NCBI GenBank assembly: GCA_029964075.1
Contig: CM057145.1
Span: forward strand, 1,240,001 to 1,304,000
DNA from: Patiria pectinifera
Lineage: Eukaryota > Echinodermata > Asteroidea > Valvatida > Asterinidae
Direction: 5' to 3'
Length of the DNA: 64,000 bases
Both the position numbers and the translations under genes were made by a program. This document shows positions 22,391 to 34,500 of this stretch, piece by piece. Below the pieces are notes generated by a model. The model did no database searches, was not told where the DNA came from, and was given only the letters and a program-made list of their open reading frames with translations. Numbering within the stretch: position 1 is the stretch's first letter; every line of letters starts with the position of its first letter.

Positions 22391-23769
22391 CTGTAATATT
22401 GATTTAGTTCACCCAACGCAAATTCATAGTGTATACAAACTTATGTATACATACAAACTTCAATGTAATTAAACAGTTTCCAAAGTACATGTATTATGAG
22501 AACACTTCAAACCACTCAAATTTCAAGTGGTACATATGCAGGGGAAGTGTTTGTTGAAAATTAACAGGCCCACAACATCCAATATTGTGCAATTAATTAC
22601 ATTTGACATGATCACTGTTGACTTAAAAGGGCTAATTGGTTGGCTAATGTCCTGTCCTTGCGCTGCCTACAAGTGATTTGACACCGCTTAAACGCCCCAC
22701 AATGGTTGATACTGAACCTTGTCAATATTGACTACAGCTTTGTGCAAATGCAATTGTTGCGTGTTTGCAGTTACTAGCTATGCTCCATTGAGTGTTCATT
22801 GAAAAGTGGGAGCTGGTTTACAAAGGAACACACAGGGGGCCATTCCGCTTCGGCAAATACAGAGGTGTATGCCATCCACTGCCCTCAATGCACGGTGTTA
22901 AATGGAATCATTTGCTAAAATTGCTGTACCGGTATTTTCAGAAAAGGACTTTATTTCCCTTAACAAACTAAAAATCTTAACCAGTCGAGCGAAGCACTCT
23001 GGTTGGAAGGCAGTTATAGTACATGTACATAAATTTGTAGATTCAGAAAATTGGTGTTTTTGCAATGCCGACATGAAAATCCGACTCCTATGAAAATCGG
23101 ACCCCTTTTCCCTTTGATTGGTTAATCCCTCTCACGTGACCGGTCACTTTCCTAATTATCATACTTACGCATGCGCAGTATTACCAATGAGTCCGATTTT
23201 CATAGAAACGTAAATTCACGCTACACCGTAACGATAGCAGTTGAAAATAGCGTGGCTTTCATTCCGAGAGTGTTTCCCTGCCTCGTGCAATGAAATGAAA
23301 GCTGCGCTTGTAGTTGGTCAAGAGAATTAAAGCGCCCTCATCAGTCAACGGCAAATGACGAGAGATGGCCGAGTGCGAGACTGCTGTGATCCTGGTAGAT
23401 TTCACATTTTTGTTTGACATTTGAGGGATTTCAACCCGCCCTAGAGGTACACATCAAGATAATATTTGGAATACTGAGGCTGAACATTTCGTGACCTGAG
23501 AGTTTGGAGGTCGGAAACAACTGAGAATTTTCTGCTACAGCAATTACTTCAATTGGTCATTCTGTAAGTTTGTAAAAATCTTACAGTTCTGGAAACTTGT
23601 GATAAATTACCATCCTTACTCTCGCGAATATGTACGTGGCTCAATGCGGTTCATAAAAAACGTCATACACGCGCATGCACCACTAATTAGCGCCCATTGG
23701 ATAAACGCTGGAGTTGTGTTAACTTCCGGTTCCATTCACGTTCAATGTATCAGTGTTGTAGTCGAGTAC

Positions 23770-24362
23770 TTTTTTCCGAGTACCGAGACTGCTGAGTACT
23801 AATTACGTTGCCGAGTACGAGTAGGAGTACGAGTATTTGTACCTCCGAGTACTAGAACAGGTCTCCGAGTATGAGTACTTATACTTCCGAGTACGAGTAC
23901 TGTACCTCCGAGTACGAGTATGAGTACACGTACTTGTTTTCCGAATAGGCCGAACGGCAAATGGTTCATTGTGCGTAATTGGCCCAGGCCCAGTCAGACC
24001 AATATACAGACCCAATCACGGCTAGCTGTTAATTGTGTTACCTGGATGTGCACAGAGGAAAATCAGGAAATCTCGATTTCTCTACATTAGGCAATCAACC
24101 ATTTCAAACTGAAAGTATCGAAAAAATAAGGCCATGGTGTATAAAGTCAAGCTATACTATTTTCCCCCGAGCACTGCTATTCGAGTACGAGTACTTTGAT
24201 GATCGAGTACAATTTCGACATGTCAAGTATGGATACTTTGCTGCTTGAGTACGAGTACCGTCATTTCGAGTACGAGTACTTTGACATTCGAGTACGAGTA
24301 CGAGTACTCAAAAAAAGGTACTCGAGTAGTGCTCGAGTACGAGTACCGAGTACGCGTACTAC
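23770..24362 (+). repeat. GAGTAC arrays of the right arm
   Basis: Two runs (23770-23945 and 24178-24362) separated by the same non-repeat spacer as in the left arm. The last 70 bases are nearly pure GAGTACGAGTAC. Confidence 0.85.
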
Positions 24363-26673
24363 AACACTGCAATGTATGCTATGTGTGAAGTACGCATCGT
24401 TGAGTGGAGATGACGTCACACTAACGGACTGGATGGATAAGGCGTTGGACCCACAAGCAAGGTGACCCAAGTTGGAGACGTAGCTGTGCCATTTATTTAG
24501 AGCAAAAACTCTTCCTTAATTGTTTTACATTTTACTTTTTTTCAGATTCATGGCTATGAAGGAGGATTTTCTTTTTAAAAATAAAGACCGAAATTGCTAT
24601 CCAGTTTGTTTACATAGTGTGACGTCATCGCAATTCAACCATGCGTACTTCACACGGTGTAGCATAGCACAAATGGATCGGAAGTTAACACAACTCCAGC
24701 GTTTATCCAATGAGCGCTAGCAATCAGTGGTGCGCGCACATGTGTGACGTTTTTACTAATGAACCGGATGCTGTTGGTCTGATTCCCATCTCCTGGATAC
24801 GACATCACAAAGACAATGTAAAGCGCGACACCAGACGAGGATTCGTCACATAAATGTCTAAGAGTTCTAAAACAGTCACTGCGCATGTTCACCAAAAAAA
24901 AACACCCCAAAATGGGGACCGGTTCAAGGTCAATATACTACCGGTATGCCTAATATTTTAGCAGTGGTTGTCCTTACGGTAGTTGACCGTTTGGTTCCCT
25001 GACCTGACAGTACGTATTTCAATGTCAGGATCTTTGGCTCTTGGAACCGGAGCCAAGTGGTTCTCAGACTTTATTCCGCCCACCCCCCTAAGATCTCGGC
25101 CATCGAGTGACAAACAATTTTGAAACATTCAGTTTTCACGGCGCATAGCGCCGGAAAATATTTCGCTAAGCGGCAACCCGTGGTCTGATTTTTATGTTTT
25201 TGGTATCAAAAGATGCGCAAAGCTCGAGGCTAAAAAGTCATAGCAGCTCGGGTTGTGAAAAATTGTTTTTAGAGGCTATCGCGGAAAATGTTGGGGGTCC
25301 GCCCCCCCCCCCGGCCCTTTTAGGGTTAAAAAAAAAATCCTCAAAAGCTACGTATTACGAAGAAGGAAAATGAAACCTACTTCAGTCAAAAGAACGATTT
25401 GATTAAAGACATGAAAGTAAAGACACTATTAACAAAAACGCGGCAGCGGTTTCGAATCGGCACCAGCACAGTAGTCTAACGTGTAACCAATCGAGCTACC
25501 ATAGCGTTCAGGTCAGACGGGTAGTTATAAATGTGATATATATTCGCAACAGTGATTTTGCAATTACTGTAACGAAATCAGTTGAAAATCGCGTTACGGC
25601 TGCCGTAACGATGGCCACTAATGTTTCTCTTAATAAAGTTTTAATTTAATATGTTTGTATGTTTTACTCCAAAACCTTTTTTTTCTTTTCTTGGGCATCT
25701 GGTAGCCTTTGAATTATTTGTGTGTGTGTGTCTTGGGAAGAAATATGTCCGCCTTCCGAGCAGACTGGTTCCCAGTCCGTACATTTTCGATACTAAATGT
25801 GGGGTGGGAACCAGCCGAGTCTGCGAGAACGGAATTATTGTGTGGCTGCCAGGAATTCGAAATTTGGCAATGAAAAATATCAATGAATTTGAATTGTTAG
25901 GGTGAAATTAGAAATAGCAAGACAGTTCATCTTAAAATTAAGTGCACCAGGTTACATACCTGTACTTGGAAAAGTACATTTAAGCAGTCTCATAGAATAG
26001 CAAGGTTTATTTCCATACTTTCCACAAGCAATTAAAAATTTAAGTTTGCAAATAAAAAGGAGTGAATTATAATATAATAATAGTACCTGTCTGAAATTAT
26101 AAACAACTAAAGATAATAAACGAGGGTGAAATGTATGGGGCTGTTCGTATAAACCGAGGCTTGAAGAGAACAGCCTGCAAAGACAGTGTTGTACAGTTAT
26201 AGACAATTTAGGAATAAACACGAAAACAAATGGACATGCATATAGGCCTACAATGTAACTGGACAAAACCCCCAAAACAAATCACAAAAAAAAATTTGTC
26301 GGGACGCTGAAGACTGAATAATAGAATATAACTACCCGTACAATGAGGCTAAAATAAGTTAAATAACAGAGATGACCCATTTATGTGAAAAACCGAAAAG
26401 TTTTCAGTCAATATTTGTTTAGTGTTACTGTGGAAACCAAAGGGGAATAGACTATTGTAGTGATGTGGTTCATTTGTGTACAACTCCGCTTTATACAAAA
26501 GCCTTATCATGCTTATTGTGCAAAAGGCTGTGGACCAGGATAATGCACAATGGATCTGTTGATAGTGTTTCCCTGAACTTTTCCTTAATCCTGAATATGC
26601 TGTTAGCCTGTAAAGTGTGTACCGGTACGGACATGTACTTCCGTGTTGTTAAGATATCGATGCAGCAGAGTAT

Positions 26674-27785
26674 ATATGGGTCATTCCACCGGCTTGGGAA
26701 GCAGTGCATGTTACATCCATATATTTGGTTATATTATTAAAAGTATCAATGCATTCTAAACAATTGCTCAATTTGTCGTACGGTGTTTCAATACTTAAAG
26801 TTTGAAATCATTTGAAAGTATTTTGACAAAAATATGAGCAAAAATGTATTAATTCGGACGTAACATTGACACCATGTAAATGTTACATCCAAATATTCTT
26901 TTTTGGCCATTTTTTACTCGTACCGGTACATGTAAAATATTACCCAAACTGACATTGCATATTTACAACTGGACACCTAAGCACCAAGAAAAGCTTTTGC
27001 TTTGGTATAGTCAGGGTTCAAGTAGCCTATAGCAGAAACAATACCTCAAGTGTGGATGTAACGGTGTAAAAATCACTCAATGGAAGTGTGACATTTGGGT
27101 CTGACACCGTGTCAATGTTACGTCCACACAACCAAGCATTCATAAAAAGGTAAAGGGACGAACCTGTGTTCACAGGAACGGAGTGCCCATCTCTCTTTCA
27201 TTTAGCGATTGGGCCAGACTCATATGCTGCTGTGGGGGGATCGCCACACCTCCTCCACGGCGAGTCTGTTACCTTCCCAGCATTGAATAATGCCGGTACC
27301 CATTTAACACCTGGGTTGAGAGGAGTAATTGAGGTGAAGTGCCTTACTCAAGGGCACAACACGCATGGCCACGGCGGGGCTCGAACCCACAACCTCCCGA
27401 TCATGAATCCTGTGCTCCACCGCTAGACCACACGTGCCCCCTTCATATCTGCTCCATTTGATGCCAGACTACCGTAACAAAAGCTTTTCTTATTGTGTTG
27501 CATCTATAGTAAGAAGTAGGGGGCCTACGCAAAGTGAATTTGGGTAATGTTTCACAGAAATTTAAAAAAATTGACACCGTGTCATATTTGGATGTAACAC
27601 TGACACGGTGTCAATGTTACGTCCAAAATGACATTTTTTGCTCATATTTTTGGCAAAACACATTGAAATGATTTCAAACTTTCTGCAGTAGTGAAACACC
27701 CAACAACAAATATTATGTAGAGCAACTGCTAGCAAGGCATTCATGCTTTTCTTAATATGGTCATATGTCACACATTGTTCCCCAA
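26674..27785. mobile_element. 1.1-kb TIR element inserted in the right arm only
   Basis: Left arm of the duplication reads CAGCAGAGTATAAGGGATTAGG across this point. Here GAGTATA is followed by TATGGGTCATTCCACCGGCT and, 1.1 kb later, CCAACCTGGTGGATATAAGG. The ends are imperfect inverted repeats of about 32 bases. Internal GACACCGTGTCAATGTTACG motifs occur in both orientations, and a SINE is nested inside. Confidence 0.75.
27148..27440 (-). mobile_element. tRNA-derived SINE nested in the 1.1-kb element
   Basis: On the minus strand a tRNA-like head (GGTCTAGCGGTGGAGCACAG, then GGGTTCGAGCCCC) is followed by CCTTGAGTAAGGCACTTCAC and CCCAGGTGTTAAATGGGTACC, the usual body of this SINE type. Confidence 0.7.
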
Positions 27786-29573
27786 CCTGGTGGATATAAG
27801 GGATTAGGCCTACTTCTTTGTAAATTTTACTCAAATTTATTTTAGTTAAAGAGACTATTCTGGAATACTTGAAAGACAAGAGTCCTACTTTATTATTTTT
27901 ATTTTATTTCTGGTAATGAAACCAAGGATTCCTCAAAAGCTCCCTATAGGCACTGCCTGAAAAAAACCTGTAAAGAGGAGACAATGAGAAAACAAATACA
28001 AATTTTACTTAAAGATGCATTCCCCGTCATGATGCCCATGCTATTTTGAGTTTCTTTTTTTGAGTTTTTTCCCCGAAAAAAATAAATCTGTTTTTAAAAT
28101 TGCTGTTAATTTTCCAGCAACATTCCCTTTTAGATTAATAATATCAAACGAAGATCATCCACCAAGGTTTGGTTATTGAATTTTCTTTTTTTTTTGCGAA
28201 ATTTGAATTATCTGCGACCCTAGGCCTATACATGTTAATCCATTATCGCAAGATAGGCTGGTTCCCAAACACAATTAGCATTGATAACGTACGGACCGGG
28301 AACCAGTCTGATCACAAAGCATATATGTTTGTGCCCAAAGTATTTATTATAACCTTTTTGGGGGCAGATACCCAAAAAGTAAAAAAGAGAGTTTTGGGGG
28401 GGAATAAAATGTACAGATTTAAAATTTATCAACAGGAAAAAAAAATCAAATGCACAGGATGAGTAAAAAAAAAGCGGAACCCAAACCCCTAAAAATATAT
28501 TTCATATTAAAAAAAATATGTAGCACCAAAAATAATAATGTCTGGAAAGCCAATTTCATAACTACTTTTAAATGAAAATAATTACTGAAATTGTTCATCC
28601 GTTCAAACTATAGGCCTACATGTACCATTTAAACGCGTTAACCCTAAAACCTCTTCCGTCCAAAAATGCGATTTCAAGAATCTTCTTTACAATTGTCTTC
28701 AAACATCACAAGCGATAAAACCTCAGTTTAAAAGTTAAAAGTATTCAACAAAATCCTTTTGAAGGCCTGTCTTTTAAAGGAAGTTGATTTTATGTATGAA
28801 TAGTGTTTATAAATATTGACCTATAAATATTGTCAAATTACATGAAATACAAATGGACGCAAAACGCGCAAAATCTGAGACAAACAAAACTTAGTGTACA
28901 AAAACTCCATAGGTTGTCTAAGGGGTGCGGCTAATTCGCAAACGGCGATAGGTCAATTTGTTTTTTTAGTCAGTCCTGCGTGCTTGTAAACTTACTTCAA
29001 TGCAATTAAACAGTTCCCGAAGTACATGTTTGTCAACACTTCAAACCACTCGAATTTCAAGTGGCACACATGCAGGGGAGGTGTTTGTTGAAAATTACAG
29101 GCCCACAACATCCAATATTGTGCAATTAATTATATTTGACATGATCACTGTTGACTTAAAAGGGCTAATTGGTTGGCTAATTTCCTGTCCTTTCGCTGCC
29201 TACAAGTGCTTTGACACCCCTTAAACGCCCCACAATGGTTGATACTGAATCTTGTCAATATTGACTACAGCTTTGTGCAAATGCAATTGTTGAGTGTTCA
29301 CAGTTACTAGCTATGCTCCATTGAGTGTTCATTGAAAAGTAGGAGCTGGTTTACAAAGGAACACACAGGGGGCCATTCCACTTCAGCACAGCATTGCAAA
29401 GCTGTTTGCCACCATTGTGCTCATGTATGGTGTTAAAATGGATGGGCAATATACCACACTAATGGTCAATTAGATACCGGTAAGTTTATGGATGTTGCAT
29501 ATAATTAGGGTAAACGATCAGCTAGCGTTTTCTTTCGTTTTTTCCTATACCTTGCTAAGTTAAAGGGAATGGA

Positions 29574-30063
29574 CAACATTTGCTTTTGCTGCAGTTTTCA
29601 GAAATAAATAGATTTGGAGGATTAGTATGTTATAGCAAATATTGTTTCACTGACTTGTTTCACGTTTTGGGCTTGTAGATGCTGGAAAAACCAAGAAAAC
29701 CAATCATGTTCTTGTAGTCTGGTTCCCTGACCCCACTTAATATTAACAGAGCAATTGATAAGGTTGAAGAATCAGTCTAGCACAGGCTTGTACCCCCTCA
29801 TATGTGTGTAATCAATTGCAAAGAAAATGCGGAATAATTAAATATGAAAAGTAGGAGCAGTTTTTGAAAAAAAGCCAGGTTTTTCCAACGCTGGTCGGCT
29901 GACCATTGTTGGAAAAATACAGTTTTTCTTGAAAATGTCAGCACGCCAGCAGCCATGATTTTACAGGATGCTTAAGACTGTCATTCCCTAACAATTCAGT
30001 GAGTTATTTTGTGACTATTTGATCATTTCTTTTTTTGGTGTTTGCAAATGTTGTATCTTCCCT
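29574..30063 (+). mobile_element. TTAA MITE copy, older
   Basis: TTAA at 29570-29573 and 30064-30067. It keeps GGGAATGGACAACATTTGC, TCTGGTTCCCTGACCCC, CCAACGCTGGTCGGCTGACC and GTTTGCAAATGTTGTATCTT but is more diverged than 5251-5765. Confidence 0.8.
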
Positions 30064-30744
30064 TTAAAGTGACTAGGACAAGAAAATTAGAGATGATATC
30101 TTTTTTATTTGATAAAATAACAGGTCTTTTTTGTGTGTTATATGTACATTGTACGTAACATGGACAGCTACGGTAGACACACTGCAAGAAAAGGGTGCTT
30201 CTACCGGTAGCTAGACAAATACAGTTTTTAATAGGCACTTTTTCATTTAACATTTTATTGCTTTCAAGCAAAAGATATAACAGTTTTTGCACTGGCTTCA
30301 AAGTTACATTTATGCACATACGAACAGGGACAGACATTTTGTGACAAATGTCCAGTCTGTTCGTACGTAGAAATCCTGATTATAAAATATCCAATAATTC
30401 TTCACATTGACTCCGAGTTTTCTGGGTTTTGACTGATAGCATTCCACCAGGGTACATCTTCTGAAATAAGTCAACATTAGGAGATCATTAAATTTCATGC
30501 TTACTTTGTGACTAACGTAACACTTTTTAAAACAATATCCACTATCGGCCTATTTTCTAAAATACAAAACCAGTTATATCCTTTGCCGGTGAGGATATTT
30601 GTTCAAAGCTTGCAATGTTTACAGCAAAAAATGAGAGACCAAGATTGTAGTTTTATCATCAAAATTAAAAGGTTTTCTCAAATGTCACACTTTTGGGCCC
30701 ATTGGTGTGGAATTGCCCAATATACAATATTTGCCAAAATTGCT

Positions 30745-31110
30745 GTAATTTTCAGAAATGGATAGATTTGGGGGGTTAGTATTTTATAGCAATTAATTGT
30801 TACATTGACTTGCTTGAAGTTTTGTGTTCGTAGATGCTGGAAAACCCAAGAAAAACAATCGTGTTCCTGTAGTCTGGTCCCCTGACCCCACTTAAGATGA
30901 AACAGAGCAATATATAGACGTCGGTTTATCTACCGGTACGGTATGTAAGGTCAGGGAACCAGTCTACAGGAACACGGTTGTTTTTCTTGTTTTTTTCTCC
31001 AGCATCTACGAACTCAAAACTTCAAGCAAGTCAGTGTAACAATATTTGCTATAAAATACTAACCCCCCAAATCCATCCATTTCTGAAAATTACAGCATTA
31101 GTGAAAGTAC
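30745..31110. mobile_element. TTAA-MITE-related foldback fragment
   Basis: TTTTCAGAAATGGATAGATT, the left-end interior of the TTAA MITE, reappears in reverse as AAATCCATCCATTTCTGAAA at 31071-31090, with CTGGTCCCCTGACCCC/GGTCAGGGAACCAGTC between. Two left ends therefore face each other. Confidence 0.65.
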
Positions 31111-31119
31111 TTGTGTGAT

Positions 31120-31240
31120 TTTTTCACTAAAAGAAAGCTTATTAATTGGGCTAGATTTGGAAAGCGTTACATGCAGAAATTCTTCAAAAATAGGGGGCGC
31201 CATTAAGGTTTCCTTTTTTTAAAAATCACCCTGTACATGG
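31120..31240. mobile_element. Half copy of the CACCCTGTA foldback family
   Basis: Shares CACTAAAAGAAAGCTTATTAA, GGGCTAGATTT and TAAAAATCACCCTGTACATG with the right half of 55504-55997. Confidence 0.6.
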
Positions 31241-31396
31241 ACAAAATGGGGCACCGCCAACATAGGGCTGGATTATTTACTCGGTAGACGCTAGAATGGT
31301 ATTCCAGAGGTCAAAACCCCCGAGTGCAAATTGATTTATTTATATGATGAAATTCATGTAATAGGACAAATCATTGTCTTGTTTTTCTCTCAACAG

Positions 31397-31563
31397 ACTT
31401 TTAAGCTGATCTAAGGATCTGCCATTGACTATGGGTCGGTTGTTTCAAGCTGTTTTTGTCGTGGTGGTTACTTTGACTGGCCTCCGAGAAACTGGGGGCA
31501 CTTTCTTCGGTGCCGATTATTGGAATCAGCGATATGGAGATCATGGAATCAACTATGAAACCG
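31397..31563 (+). CDS. LRR gene exon 1: start codon and signal peptide
   Basis: An acceptor (TTTTTCTCTCAACAG) at 31382-31396 suggests a further upstream 5' UTR exon. The first ATG is at 31431; coding is 31431-31563. MGRLFQAVFVVVVTLTGLRE is a good signal peptide, followed by GADYWNQRYGDHGINYETG. The donor is ACCG|GTGGGT, leaving one base. A foldback element begins about 70 bases after it. Confidence 0.7.
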
Positions 31564-34500
31564 GTGGGTGTAGGGAGCAAAAATCACAGAAAAAGTATGT
31601 GTTCTTTCAGCAAAACAAAAAAAGCTCAATAGTATGAAGCCCGGGAAGGGACAGGGTGGAATTTTTTTTGGAATTTGCTAATTCGTTCGCACGAATTGCT
31701 AATTCGTTCGCACGAATTGCTATTTCGTTCCCACGAATTGCTAACTCGTTCCCACAAATTACCAACTCGTTCCCACGAATTACTAACGCGTTCCCAGATG
31801 CACGAGTTAGCAATTCATTCCCACGAATTAGGAAATCGTGCAAACGAAATAGCAATTCGTGGGAACGAATTTACAATTTGTGCGAACGAAATAGCAAGTC
31901 GTGTGAACGAAATAGCAATTCGTGAGAACGAGTTAGCAATTCGTGCGAACGAATTAGTAATTCGTGGGAACGAGTTAGCAATTCGTGGGAACGAATTAGC
32001 AAATTACAGAAACAAAATTCCCTGTCCCTTTCCGGACTTTATACAATAGGAATGCATGTGAATTGTTTTCATTTTGCTGACAGAACACTTGGAAAGAATT
32101 CCATATACCTGTAAGTGCGCCACTAGGTTTTCCCTGCAACCATGGCAACAACTCATCAACTATCAGGGAGGGATCAACATGCCCTAAAAAGTGAAATTTA
32201 GCAGGGAAAATCTTGAAGCATTTAGTTAAAGCCAGAGTCCATCATTTGCAGCTATCCAAAAAGTAACTGGCGTAATTATTGTTGAAAAACATACTTGGTT
32301 GAAAGATATAGTACAGGGGACTAAACTCAACAAAATCAACAAAAGAAGGCCTTTCCACGGTGCTTCTTAAGAAGCACCGTAGGAAATTCAAATTGGTAGT
32401 TTGTTTTGTTATTCGGCGAAGCGCACGCAAGCATTGGCACGACGCACATGTGCGCGCGGTTGCTATACATGTAATTCGTCGGATCAGTGCACGACATCGC
32501 GTAGCTGCAATCGGCTCAGTGAGAACGTGTCTCAGACGCTGAATTCAGGCCCAATTCAAAACATGATTCAGCAACTTTTGATTTGAATCGAGATCCTAGA
32601 ATGTTGTGTTTCTCGAAATATACAGCTGAAACTGAGCTGAAACTTCATCAGGTTAGTTGTTCAGCACCCTTCTTTAGATCTTGAGCACTTTTGTTGCTTC
32701 AAACGAACAAAATGCACAAATTACAAATGATGGACTATACCTTTAAAAAAACACATAGAATTTTTCAGACCAGTCTCATAGGGTCCGTTCACAGGGTGTC
32801 AAGTGGCGTACGTAAATGGAATTCTTTCTGAACACTTGCCTTTTTGTGATCCATGGACAGAACTTTAAAAACGTTGTTTGTGTTCCAATTTCCATAACTT
32901 TTAAAGTACATACCGGTAAGTGATTCAAATGATTCTTGTACTAAAAGAAACTTATGATTGGGCTTTCATATCCTGGATTTTGAAAGTGCTACAGGCAAAA
33001 CTTCATTCAAAAATTAGTGCTGCCATTTTGGTTTTGTTTTTTGTTTACTCACCCTGTAATTAGATCATCAAGATCATATACAGCATGTAGTACAGTGGAA
33101 CGCCGCTGTATGCTGAACACCACTTTACCAAGCATTCAGCTGTGGGCTCCGCGCGCCAAAAAAAGAGCGCGCGTTTTTACCTGTTTTGGGAGCTCCGTGG
33201 ACTGGACACACAGCGTTGCGTGTACAGTACTGTACTGGGTCGCGCACGAAGTACGCACGACTTCCTGAATGTGCAAAGTTATAGCCAATACGTCTTCGCG
33301 TGAGCGTCAGGCGTCATCGGCGCGGGAATACATTAGAATTTAACTTGCGATGGTCTCCCGGACTAATCCCCGCCTCCAATAACTTTGGATACTTTCGAAA
33401 TATGCAGTGGATGGATCGGGAACCAGTCTAGGTCACCCCCAACTCTCCTTTTCTGGCCGTTGATGGGGTACTTGTGCACAAAGCCCATGCTGAACATCCT
33501 TGGCTTCCGGTTTTAATGTACATGTATTAAAAGTACCGAACACTGTCATGACTGTTGTTGTTGAAAAAAGTCAACAGATTAACACAAAATCTACCGGCTG
33601 TATTAAACGCTATTTGGGCCACTTTTAATTCCCGAACATCAAACCACTCATGGTTACATCATGTTTGAATGTTGAAGTGCAATAGATGGCTATTATTTCC
33701 CCAAGGAATAAAAGGGAAAACCACCCGTTGCTAAAGTTTTGTGACGACTCCTCGTGCGGCCGCGGGATGTGAGAAATGCCAGTTCACTGGTCAAAAGAGG
33801 GTACCGGCAGTTCAAAATCGCTATTCCGAATGATCGTTGTTACGAACACTATCTGTGGATCCTGGGATGTTCCTTATAACGGCGTTCCACTGTCTATTAA
33901 TTTAACCCCCTTATGCACGAGTCGGCCATATTGAATTGAAAGTGAGGTAAAATGTTAATTTGTGGAAATTTCGAAGAGAAATGAAAGCAAGTTAATTACA
34001 AATTAATTCCAGTCTGCTTTTAAAAATGAATAATTTAAAATTTGTAATTAAACATTCCCTAATGTTTAAAGCCAGATTAAAAAAAATGGCAGTGAAATAA
34101 GGCTGCATTAAGCCTGCATGAATGGTCTGGCGCCATCTCATTCAACAGTTAACAATTATTGATACATTCAGGGAACTCAACAAAAATGGCCAACTCGTGC
34201 GTAAGGCCCATACTTACAGTGCTGATTGCAAGTAAGTACCCATAAATTGTCGAGCAAGTTAGTGGGTGTACAAGGGTGTTGCGAGCGCTCGAACTCGCCC
34301 CATCTCGCTCGCACATGCCTCGTTAGTGCATGCACATCTCTCGTTAGCGCTTGGGGCGCACGAATGGCACACGAAGGATGAATAGATTTCCAGCAGCACT
34401 TGCAAGTCACACGCGACCCCGCACAGCGCTGTTCACTCACCTACATCAGATCTGTGATTGACTTGTAATGGACTTGTCACATTAATTACGCTTGTGATGG

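Larger units (their letters stand above)
16930..22900. repeat. Left arm of a diverged 6-kb tandem duplication
   Basis: Successive blocks match the right arm (22930-29400) in the same order: AACCAATCGAGCGAAGCACT, the GTGGCTTTCATTCCGAGAGT block, two GAGTAC arrays, the GACCTGACAGTACGTATTTC block, the CGATGCAGCAGAGTATA block and the final CATGCAGGGG...GGGGGCCATTCC block. The left arm alone carries about 1.8 kb (20630-22450) with the 88-bp array, a tRNA-like unit and the CTCGAG array. Confidence 0.8.
22930..29400. repeat. Right arm of the 6-kb tandem duplication
   Basis: Block-for-block homologue of 16930-22900. It lacks the 1.8-kb segment of the left arm but has its own insertions: a short ATGAAAATC-ended inverted-repeat insert at about 23070-23210, a 1.1-kb element at 26674-27785, and a segment at about 28270-28575. 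Confidence 0.8.

Noticed and set aside
31675..32049. S-H-E-L-L / N-E-L-A-I-R repeat protein near LRR exon 1
   Set aside because: Translation of the GAATTCGT palindrome array inside a foldback; it also opens on the minus strand.
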